A stretch of DNA of 5,571 nucleotides. It comes from Porphyromonadaceae bacterium (GTDB taxonomy: Bacteria; Bacteroidota; Bacteroidia; Bacteroidales; Paludibacteraceae). Position numbers and translations under genes: made by a program. Below are positions 1-5,571 of the stretch, piece after piece (the stretch's first letter is position 1; the number at the start of each line of letters is the position of its first letter). The stretch covers positions 1-5,571 of the forward strand of contig CAJPNS010000107.1 of NCBI GenBank assembly GCA_905372135.1. The letters run 5' to 3'. A model generated the notes under the pieces. It did not search any database and was not told the DNA's origin. It saw only the letters and a program-made list of their open reading frames with translations.

Positions 1-1
1 C

Positions 2-103
2 CATAATATCGGTTTCCGTATAGTTAACGAACTGACTGATGCAGCCGAAATAAACAAAAAAGGGGTGCTTCATTGTGGGCTGAGATTATACCCTCGAACC
101 TGA
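2..103 (+). CDS. Possible C-terminal end of an upstream gene (5' partial), perhaps formylglycine-generating-enzyme-like
   Basis: This frame is open from the window edge to a TGA at 101-103, while the other two + frames close within the first 30 bases. The translation begins HNIGFRIVNELTDAAEINKK. The IGFR-(V/I)-V pattern resembles the C-terminal end of FGE-sulfatase (SUMF1/EgtB/PvdO-type) domains, which often finish with a GFR(V/L)V strand. That link rests on about eight residues and is tentative. From position 55 the frame is made of riboswitch sequence, so the last 15 or so residues (KKGVLHCGLRLYPRT) would be dictated by RNA structure. An open run of 33 codons can occur by chance. No start codon can be assigned because the gene would begin outside the window. 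Confidence 0.35.
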   Translation, partial: HNIGFRIVNELTDAAEINKKGVLHCGLRLYPRT

Positions 104-130
104 TGCGGATAATGCCGCCGTAGGGATTTG
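55..130 (+). promoter_or_regulatory. TPP riboswitch (THI element)
   Basis: The conserved TPP aptamer blocks appear in order: GGGGTGC at 62-68, CTGAGA at 80-85, TACCC at 89-93, GAACCTGATG at 96-105, GGATAATGCCG at 107-117 and CGTAGGGA at 119-126. The CTGAGA block forms the pyrimidine-binding part and the GGATAATGCC block the pyrophosphate-binding part of the known aptamer. P2 can form between GGGGT and ATACCC, P5 between GCGG (105-108) and CCGC (115-118), and a short P1 between CAAA (55-58) and TTTG (127-130). The aptamer lies 74 nt ahead of thiS, as expected for TPP feedback on a thiamine operon. I see no GC-rich hairpin with a U-run between 131 and 204, so control of translation, or Rho-type control, is more likely than an intrinsic terminator. 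Confidence 0.95.
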
Positions 131-191
131 AGTTAACGAAAAAAACATCCTATATTCTTTCCTCTCCAACGAATCGCTCCTGTCTGTAATA

Positions 192-210
192 AATCATTTG
201 TTGTATGATT
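192..210 (+). promoter_or_regulatory. Possible hairpin sequestering the thiS start codon
   Basis: AATCAT at 192-197 is the exact reverse complement of ATGATT at 205-210, with a 7-nt loop (198-204) between them. The 3' arm starts with the thiS initiation codon ATG (205-207). The stem is short and AU-rich, so it would be weak alone. Its position downstream of the TPP aptamer would suit a translational expression platform. This is a reading of base complementarity only; a six-base match at this distance can arise by chance. Confidence 0.3.
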
Positions 211-405
211 GTTATATTGAACGGGAAAAACATCACTGTTGCCGACGATACCACACTCGCCACACTACTGGCTCAGGAGCATATAGATACGGCAAACACG
301 GCTATCGCTGTCGACGACGTCGTCGTAAGTCGTAGTCGCTGGGCAGAGTACACTCTAAAAGACAATTCAAGGATTTTATTAATAAAGGCAACCCAAGGAG
401 GTTGA
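205..405 (+). CDS. thiS: Sulfur carrier protein ThiS
   Basis: A 66-residue ubiquitin-like (beta-grasp) protein of normal ThiS length. In this family the C-terminal glycine is adenylated by ThiF and converted to a thiocarboxylate, which gives sulfur to thiazole synthase ThiG. The sequence shows the expected N-terminal strand (MIVILNGK), a central segment with LATLL...ANTAIAVDDVVVSRSRW matching the family's I-A-V-N-x-x-(V/I)-V-P-R-x-x-W pattern, and the diagnostic C-terminal Gly-Gly (ATQGG). The ATG at 205 gives the full domain and no better start is available. No convincing Shine-Dalgarno sequence precedes it, which is usual for Bacteroidetes. It is the first gene after the TPP riboswitch and lies 22 nt upstream of thiC. 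Its partners thiF, thiG and thiH are absent from the window and may lie further downstream or elsewhere. Confidence 0.93.
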   Translation: MIVILNGKNITVADDTTLATLLAQEHIDTANTAIAVDDVVVSRSRWAEYTLKDNSRILLIKATQGG

Positions 406-427
406 GATAAACAAGCGATTAACTGAT

Positions 428-2191
428 ATGGAATCAATCAATGTTACAACCGGCGCCATATACGGGTCGGAGAAAATCTACGTCGAAGGAAGCCGCCCCG
501 ATATACGCGTACCTATGCGGCAAATAAAACTATCGAATACCATCGACGAAGAGGACAAGGTAGAACCCAATCCGCCCGTAACCGTCTACGACACATCGGG
601 AGTGTATACCGACCCAGCCTACAAGGTGGATATACACAAAGGACTGCCTAAAATACGCGAACAATGGATAGAAGAGCGTAACGACACCGTCGTATTGCAG
701 ACACTATCGTCCGAGTACGGCAAAGAACGCTATCGTGATAAAAGTTTGGAACATCTGCGTTTCGAACACGTAAACACTACGCCGCGTGCAGCCAAAGAAG
801 GCTCTGTAAGTCAACTTCATTACGCACGCCAAGGCATCATCACGCCCGAGATGGAGTACGTAGCTATTCGCGAGAACCAGCTCATAGACCGTATATGCGA
901 AAATTACCCCAAAGACCTCGGCAACCCGATGGGAGCGAACATTCCGCAACGGATAACACCCGAATTCGTACGCCGTGAGATTGCCGAGGGCAGAGCAATA
1001 TTGCCCGCCAATATCAACCATCCCGAGAGCGAACCGATGATTATCGGGCGTAACTTCTTGGTGAAAATCAATGCCAACATAGGCAATTCACCCGTATCGT
1101 CGTCCATATCCGAAGAGGTAGAGAAAGCTGTATGGGCTTTTCGTTGGGGAGCAGATACTGTTATGGATTTATCCACAGGTCCCAACATACACGAGACACG
1201 CGAATGGATAATACGCAACTCGCCCGTACCCATCGGCACAGTACCTATGTATCAGGCACTCGAGAAGGTTGGAGGCAGAGTAGAGGCTCTCACGTGGGAG
1301 ATTTTCCGCGACACACTCATCGAACAAGCCGAACAGGGCGTCGATTACTTCACCATACACGCAGGTCTGCGATGGCATCACATACCTCTGACCATCAACC
1401 GTGTAACGGGCATCGTATCGCGTGGCGGCTCCATCATTGCCAACTGGTGTACCACACACAAACGTGAAAGCTTCATCTACGAACACTTCGAAGAGATATG
1501 CCAAATACTCGCACGCTACGATGTCGCCGTCTCGCTCGGCGACGGGCTACGACCGGGTTGCATTGCCGATGCCAACGACGAGGCTCAGTTTGCCGAGCTA
1601 CAAACCCTCGGTGAGCTTACACAAGTGGCTTGGAAACACGATGTACAGGTGATAATAGAAGGACCAGGACACGTGCCGATGCACAAGATAAAAGAGAATA
1701 TGGAGCTACAACTCCGATATTGCCACGAAGCACCGTTTTACACCTTAGGACCTCTGGTATGCGACATAGCTCCCGGATACGACCACATCACGTCTGCCAT
1801 CGGTGCGGCTATGATAGGTTGGTTCGGTACTTCGATGCTGTGTTACGTTACTCCCAAAGAACATCTGGGACTGCCCGACAAAAACGACGTAAGAGAGGGA
1901 GTGGTAACCTACAAGCTCGCAGCTCACGCCGCAGACGTAGCCAAGGGACATCCTGCGGCGGCATATCGCGACTATGCTATGAGCAAAGCCCGCTTCGAAT
2001 TCCGTTGGCGCGACCAGTTCCGTCTGTCGCTCGATGCCGAGAAGGCTCTGAGTTTTCACGACCAGACACTGCCCGAGGAGGGACACAAAGAGGCTCATTA
2101 CTGCTCGATGTGCGGCGAACACTTCTGCTCGATGAGAGCAAACAAACAATTCCGCAAGGAGCTGAAATGTAGTAGCAAAAACGACAAATAA
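428..2191 (+). CDS. thiC: Phosphomethylpyrimidine synthase ThiC (HMP-P synthase)
   Basis: A 587-residue cytoplasmic radical-SAM enzyme that rearranges 5-aminoimidazole ribotide into HMP-P, the pyrimidine half of thiamine. The N-terminal ThiC-associated region is present (GSEKIYVEG, then DIRVPMRQI). The barrel carries DTVMDLSTGPNIHETREWIIRNSPVPIGTVP split across its usual blocks, and VSLGDGLRPGCIADANDEAQ. The C-terminal iron-sulfur motif C-x2-C-x4-C is at C559, C562 and C567 (CSMCGEHFCSM). H415 (in GPGHVPMH) and H479 (in PKEHLGLP) are 64 residues apart, the same spacing as the zinc ligands H426 and H490 known from Caulobacter ThiC. Length is normal and no key residue is missing. The ATG at 428 is the first in frame that gives the family N-terminus. 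The nearest GGAGG (397-401) lies inside the end of thiS, about 26 nt upstream, too far to be an ordinary Shine-Dalgarno. Control is presumably through the TPP riboswitch ahead of thiS. Confidence 0.97.
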   Translation: MESINVTTGAIYGSEKIYVEGSRPDIRVPMRQIKLSNTIDEEDKVEPNPPVTVYDTSGVYTDPAYKVDIHKGLPKIREQWIEERNDTVVLQTLSSEYGKERYRDKSLEHLRFEHVNTTPRAAKEGSVSQLHYARQGIITPEMEYVAIRENQLIDRICENYPKDLGNPMGANIPQRITPEFVRREIAEGRAILPANINHPESEPMIIGRNFLVKINANIGNSPVSSSISEEVEKAVWAFRWGADTVMDLSTGPNIHETREWIIRNSPVPIGTVPMYQALEKVGGRVEALTWEIFRDTLIEQAEQGVDYFTIHAGLRWHHIPLTINRVTGIVSRGGSIIANWCTTHKRESFIYEHFEEICQILARYDVAVSLGDGLRPGCIADANDEAQFAELQTLGELTQVAWKHDVQVIIEGPGHVPMHKIKENMELQLRYCHEAPFYTLGPLVCDIAPGYDHITSAIGAAMIGWFGTSMLCYVTPKEHLGLPDKNDVREGVVTYKLAAHAADVAKGHPAAAYRDYAMSKARFEFRWRDQFRLSLDAEKALSFHDQTLPEEGHKEAHYCSMCGEHFCSMRANKQFRKELKCSSKNDK

Positions 2192-2310
2192 GTTTAATCA
2201 CAAAGAATGTAAGTGGCATAGCTAAAAGTTCAATATGAGACTCATTGCTACCTCTGCTAAAAAAAGTGCGAACCTTACAGTAAAAAATAAATAGTAAAAC
2301 AAAAAATGTA

Positions 2311-3627
2311 ATGACAAAAATTGTCCCACATAATAAATTCAAAGATTTTCAAGAAAAATATGGAGCAATTCCTGCTAGCGACAAAAACGACCATATTATT
2401 AAAAGTCGTATGTTACAGGGGATTTATCGCAACCGGAAGATTGATGATGCTTATTGTAACTATGTTTTCGAAGACAGCGGTTTTGTCAATTTTATGAGAA
2501 ATAGACGCTTGGAAAACGATGCAATGCAAGAGTTGGCAGCCATAAAACAGCGAGAGAGACTAACCGATGAAAAAAGGCTTCTCGAAAATCTTCTATCGTC
2601 GCAGCCGATGGCATTCAATATTTTTCTTCCTCTGAAGTGGAACAACTTCGAAATCGGGAATGTGGTTTTTCAAGAACTATTCCCATTCTTGAATATTAAA
2701 CATCTAACAGAAATAAAAATGGAGTTTGTCCGTGGCGATGGCGTTGGAAAAAATGACAGAAAAATCACAACAGACAACTCTTGTTTTGACGTCTATGTAG
2801 AATATGAAGATGGTCACAAACAAACAGGTGGTATCGGGATTGAGGTAAAATATACCGAACCGTTCTCAAATTCGGATTATTGGGGAAAAACGGGTTACAA
2901 AAAAGATAGATATGTTGATGCAATAGAAAAATATTCGTCGCAATTTTCGATGGAACATGCCAAAGAATACCTACAATCTGCCTATAATCAGCTTTTTAGA
3001 AATCAATTGCTGGCAGAAGAAATCAAAGACAAATTTCGAATGAGCTGTATTGTGGCGGTTATATTTTCGGAAGAAGATTCAAAATGTATCAATACCATAA
3101 ACAATTTTCGAAAATTGATAAAAATAGAAAACTCTTGTATCCCTATTTCAATCAGCCAAATAGTCCAATCTGCAATAAAGGCATCAGAGCATTTACCTGA
3201 AATTACATCTTTATACACAGATATTTACAACCGTTATTGCAACTATGATTTGCTTAACAAAGAGATTATATCGAGCAAAGAAACAGAAGTTACAAAAATA
3301 TTTCTCGATGATATAAGTATTTATGATATACCATCTTCTGTCGATTGGAAAGAGATATTTGATTTTTCGCAAAAAATCGATATTGACCAATATTACTCTC
3401 CCAACGAAATGGCGGAAAAAATGATATATTTCAAAAACTATTTTTCGAAATATGAACAAATCAATAGCAATTCCATAACCGAGTTGCGGGCTCTATTATT
3501 GAATTATATCAGAGCAGAAAATCTAAATAGGAACAGTAAGCCAAACTACGAACAACGCTCTTTTACAAACCGAATTATCTCAAATATATACAATATAATC
3601 TACAATAAACTTTGGGAAGACAAATGA
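2311..3627 (+). CDS. Putative PD-(D/E)XK restriction endonuclease-like protein (PGN_0703-like)
   Basis: A 438-residue protein with no signal peptide or membrane segment visible. I place it, from memory of family patterns, with the PGN_0703 family of putative restriction endonucleases. The likely nuclease core runs from about residue 90 to 235: LLSSQPMAFNIFLPL (94-108), then CFDVYV with acidic D160, then GIGIEVKYTEPF with E178 and K180 forming the E-x-K part of a PD-(D/E)XK site, then AYNQLFRNQLLAE (224-236) as the following helix with Q227 and R230. The C-terminal 200 residues are not recognised and are rich in Ile, Asn, Tyr and Lys. The gene is far more AT-rich than its neighbours: 17 of 60 bases are G or C at 3301-3360, against 33 of 60 at 1261-1320 in thiC. 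It follows thiC after 119 nt, has an A-rich leader, and its stop overlaps the next start (ATGA, 3624-3627). No methyltransferase or mobility gene adjoins it. The target and any biological role are unknown; horizontal acquisition is inferred. Confidence 0.75.
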   Translation: MTKIVPHNKFKDFQEKYGAIPASDKNDHIIKSRMLQGIYRNRKIDDAYCNYVFEDSGFVNFMRNRRLENDAMQELAAIKQRERLTDEKRLLENLLSSQPMAFNIFLPLKWNNFEIGNVVFQELFPFLNIKHLTEIKMEFVRGDGVGKNDRKITTDNSCFDVYVEYEDGHKQTGGIGIEVKYTEPFSNSDYWGKTGYKKDRYVDAIEKYSSQFSMEHAKEYLQSAYNQLFRNQLLAEEIKDKFRMSCIVAVIFSEEDSKCINTINNFRKLIKIENSCIPISISQIVQSAIKASEHLPEITSLYTDIYNRYCNYDLLNKEIISSKETEVTKIFLDDISIYDIPSSVDWKEIFDFSQKIDIDQYYSPNEMAEKMIYFKNYFSKYEQINSNSITELRALLLNYIRAENLNRNSKPNYEQRSFTNRIISNIYNIIYNKLWEDK

Positions 3628-4586
3628 GTAAAAGCACCGATATTTCGAAGAAAAAGATAGTTGCTATCACTCTGCCTCACTGTTTCGAGGACGAAACCGT
3701 GATTTGCAATTCACTCTTTGCACGAGGCTTGGAGCGCCTTCATCTGCGTAAGCCCGATTCGTCGGAAGAGGTCTACGAAGAGTTCATCGGTCGGATAGAA
3801 CCACGATACCGAGCAAGATTGGTAATACACAACTATTTTCATCTTGCAGAAAAATACCGATTGCGAGGCATACACCTTAGCAGCAGCCTATATCGGTCGT
3901 TCCGCGACTTCGACAAATATCGGTTCGTATCGGTATCTTGCCACTCAGTCGAGGAGATAGAGGAGCTGCACCCGCAAGTGTCGGAGTGTTTCCTAAGCCC
4001 CATCTTCGACAGCATTACAAAAGAGGGTTACCTCGGGGCGTTCGATTACCGACTGTTGGAAGAGCGTTTGCCACGAATAGATAAGCCCGTCGTGGCACTT
4101 GGAGGCATATCTGCCGATAACATATACAGTACCTTTGCTCTTGGCTTTGCGGGAGCAGCCCTTATGGGCGGACTCTGGGGAAAAAACGCTACGCCCGCAT
4201 TCGACGAGGTGATGAGCAACTGGCAGTCTATCACTACGCCGTTGGTTATGAGCATTGCGGGCTTCGATCCATCGTCGGGAGCAGGAGTAAGTGCCGACAT
4301 CAAGACGACCGAGAGCATTGGTGCATACTGCTTCGGTGTCAATACAGGCAATACCGTACAGAACCAATACGAACTGACCGATGTAGAGTGGCTTGGAGCG
4401 GAGCAGATAAAACGGCAGATAGACGCAATCGTATCGCAAAACACCATTCGTTACGTAAAGATAGGAATAATCCGCTCGCTCGAAGTACTGCTCGAGATAT
4501 GCGAGTATCAAACGTACGTATTTGCTGGGACCCGATACTCGAAAGTTCATCGGGATTCGTACTGCACGGCAGCGAATCGATACTAA
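3624..4586 (+). CDS. thiE-thiD: N-terminal part of a ThiE/TenI-like–ThiD fusion, frameshifted in the ThiD domain
   Basis: A 320-residue product. Residues 10-205 form a ThiE/TenI-type barrel: KIVAITLP (11-18), LHLRKP (39-44) where ThiE has QLREK, LVIHN (66-70) where ThiE has a catalytic-region Asn-Asp, GIHL (82-85), SPIFDSITKEGY (125-136), VVALGGI (156-162) and ALMGGLWG (179-186). Thiamine phosphate synthase activity of this domain is therefore uncertain; a TenI-like or degenerate role is possible. From M209 the protein is ThiD (HMP/HMP-P kinase): SIAGFDPSSGAG (210-221), ADIKT (224-228), TVQNQ and KIGII. Homology to ThiD stops after V299 and the last 21 residues are out of frame, because the rest of ThiD continues in another frame from 4520. 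ATG 3624 is preferred over TTG 3612 because it forms an ATGA overlap with the nuclease stop and leaves the barrel intact. G+C content returns to the level of thiC within this gene. Confidence 0.8.
   Translation: MSKSTDISKKKIVAITLPHCFEDETVICNSLFARGLERLHLRKPDSSEEVYEEFIGRIEPRYRARLVIHNYFHLAEKYRLRGIHLSSSLYRSFRDFDKYRFVSVSCHSVEEIEELHPQVSECFLSPIFDSITKEGYLGAFDYRLLEERLPRIDKPVVALGGISADNIYSTFALGFAGAALMGGLWGKNATPAFDEVMSNWQSITTPLVMSIAGFDPSSGAGVSADIKTTESIGAYCFGVNTGNTVQNQYELTDVEWLGAEQIKRQIDAIVSQNTIRYVKIGIIRSLEVLLEICEYQTYVFAGTRYSKVHRDSYCTAANRY
4518..4526 (+). other. Frameshift site inside thiD
   Basis: Upstream the frame reads ...EYQTYV up to 4520. The homologous continuation (CWDPIL) reads from 4523 in the frame one base back. 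Adding a single T to the TTT run at 4521-4523 would give GTA TTT TGC TGG GAC, reading VFCWD and joining both halves with no stop. A one-base loss in this short homopolymer, in the organism or in the sequencing, is the simplest explanation. No classical slippery heptamer in the zero frame and no obvious strong downstream hairpin is visible, so programmed frameshifting is not favoured. Confidence 0.8.
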
Positions 4587-5569
4587 CGCAGCAATCGACG
4601 CTATCGGATATTTTGAATAAAATATATCTGATAACCCCCAACTACGGAGAGGCTCAGACACTATTCGGCAATAGCTGCAGCGATGAGGAGATACAACGAT
4701 ATGCCGACCGACACGGAGTGAATATACTCATCAAAGGCGGACACCGAGAAGACGAATCGCCTCTGGTCTGCGACAGCCTCTACTCGGTCGGCGGGCAGCG
4801 AAGCGACTTCCGTGTATTGCGGTCGGCACAGAGGAAACACGGTACAGGCTGTATGCTATCGGCGGCAATAGTGGCGTATCTGGCAAAAGGATTCACTCTA
4901 CGACAGGCAGTAGGCAGAGGGCAGTTGTACGTTGCCTCGAATATAAAAAAGAGCCGTGGAATGCTTTTCCTCAACGCCAAGAACGATTACAATATATCCA
5001 ATCTGAACGCTATACGACTGATGTACATCACGCACCCGCACCCTACGCTATCGATATGCCGCCAGATAGAGCTTGCCTGCCATGCAGGGATAAAACTCGT
5101 ACAGCTCCGCCTCAAAGATTCGGGCGAGGCTGAGCTATTGGAGTACGCTCGGGCTGCGGTAGATATCTGCCACAGACACGACGCGCTGCTGATAGTAAAC
5201 GATAGTGTCGACGTTTGCCTGCAAGCAGGTGCCGACGGCGTACATCTGGGCAAAGAAGATGAGGCGGTAGACAGGGCACGCCTGCGACTGGGCGACGACA
5301 AGATAATCGGAGCCACTTGCAACACGTTTGCCGACGTACAGCATGCATACCGTATGGGTGCCGACTATGTGGGAATAGGACCGTTTCGCCACACAACCAC
5401 GAAGCAACGGCTAAGCCCCATACTCAGTATCGACGGGCTGGCAGCCATCGCTCGGCAGATGAAGGCACACGGTATGTATCTGCCGACGTATGCCATCGGA
5501 GGTATTACGGCTGCCGATGTCTGCATTACTTTGTGGTTTGTTTTATTGGTTTTATTTGTAAAAATGTGA
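4520..5569 (+). pseudogene. thiD-thiE: C-terminal ThiD half fused to a 3'-truncated ThiE (continuation of the frameshifted gene)
   Basis: This is the rest of the fusion that begins at 3624, now in another frame. It opens with ICWDPILESSSGF, the ThiD strand expected next, then LITPNYGEAQTLF, LIKGGH and the kinase active-site loop KHGTGC (4835-4852) followed by MLSAA. A linker of about 40 residues leads to a canonical ThiE domain from about 5018: QLRLK (5102-5116), VND (5195-5203), DGVHLG, IGATCNT, YVGIGPFRHTTTK and AIGGI (ending 5506). These match the family's substrate and phosphate-binding motifs. After V at 5519-5521 the ThiE sequence ends and 15 unrelated residues (starting CITLWFVL) precede TGA at 5567-5569. 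The last strand and helix of the barrel (the G-V-A-V-x-S region) are missing, so this ThiE is probably inactive. The first in-frame ATG near the junction is 4499. With the frame restored the whole fusion would be 648 codons long. Confidence 0.8.
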
Positions 5570-5571
5570 AA
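5522..5571. other. AT-rich junction that truncates thiE; possible end of an inserted element
   Basis: Homology to ThiE stops at 5521 and base composition changes at once: from 5525 to the window end 10 of 47 bases are G or C, with a single C on this strand. None of the three + frames restores a ThiE C-terminus. Such an edge is what the end of an insertion sequence, another mobile element or a rearrangement would look like. Only 50 bases are visible, so no terminal repeat, target duplication or transposase can be shown. Confidence 0.45.

Noticed and set aside
22..140. A 10-base direct repeat (AGTTAACGAA) at 22-31 and 131-140 flanking the riboswitch.
   Set aside because: Only two short copies, one of them inside a possible coding frame, with no element boundary in between apart from the conserved aptamer. 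Chance is a sufficient explanation.
2192..2310. Promoter or terminator for the nuclease gene in the thiC-nuclease gap.
   Set aside because: No Bacteroidetes-type TAnnTTTG/TTTG promoter pair and no strong hairpin with a U-run can be seen. The best inverted match (near 2231-2247) would leave a loop of one base.
2306..2313. An ATGTAATG start-stop arrangement just ahead of the nuclease start.
   Set aside because: In an A-rich leader this is easily accidental; no upstream peptide beyond a lone Met is encoded.
704..2342. Long open frames on the minus strand and in alternative + frames across thiC.
   Set aside because: They are shadows of the strongly conserved thiC frame and show no recognisable protein features.
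2176..2391. A 10-base repeat (CAAAAACGAC) at 2176-2185 and 2382-2391 near the 5' side of the nuclease gene, considered as a target duplication.
   Set aside because: It is A-rich and low in complexity, both copies lie within coding sequence, and they do not flank the nuclease gene.
4388..4519. Upstream extension of the second fusion frame beginning at ATG 4388.
   Set aside because: This stretch is out of frame with ThiD, whose true sequence here is in the first frame; ThiD homology in this frame begins only at about 4520.
3993..4661. A 222-codon minus-strand open frame opposite the ThiE/ThiD fusion.
   Set aside because: It spans the frameshift and lies antisense to clearly homologous ThiE and ThiD sequence; its translation shows no domain.

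Overview
The window carries the start of a thiamine (vitamin B1) biosynthesis operon, all on the + strand. It most likely comes from a member of the Bacteroidetes, probably Bacteroidales. The grounds are A-rich leaders without good Shine-Dalgarno sequences, a nuclease that resembles the PGN_0703 family (named after a Porphyromonas gingivalis locus), and an N-terminal ThiE/TenI-like domain of the type I associate with this phylum. The genus cannot be fixed from the sequence.

Layout. Positions 2-103 hold an open frame with no start in the window. It may be the C-terminus of an upstream gene and it runs into the riboswitch. Positions 55-130 are a clear TPP riboswitch. They are followed by thiS (205-405, sulfur carrier with C-terminal Gly-Gly) and thiC (428-2191, HMP-P synthase with its C-terminal iron-sulfur motif and zinc histidines). 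After a 119-nt gap comes an AT-rich gene (2311-3627) for a PD-(D/E)XK nuclease-like protein with no role in thiamine synthesis. Its stop codon overlaps (ATGA) the start of a multidomain thiamine gene at 3624. That gene encodes, in order, a ThiE/TenI-like domain, a ThiD kinase and a canonical ThiE. It is broken twice: by a one-base frameshift near 4521-4523 inside ThiD, and by loss of the last part of ThiE at about 5521, where the sequence turns abruptly T/G-rich.

How the parts work together. ThiC makes HMP-P, ThiD phosphorylates it to HMP-PP, and ThiE joins HMP-PP to the thiazole phosphate to give thiamine phosphate. ThiS carries the sulfur for the thiazole. TPP closes the loop through the riboswitch. 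thiF, thiG and thiH are not in the window. The points most worth a second look are the nuclease gene inside the vitamin operon, the three-domain fusion with its two lesions, and the upstream frame that overlaps the riboswitch.
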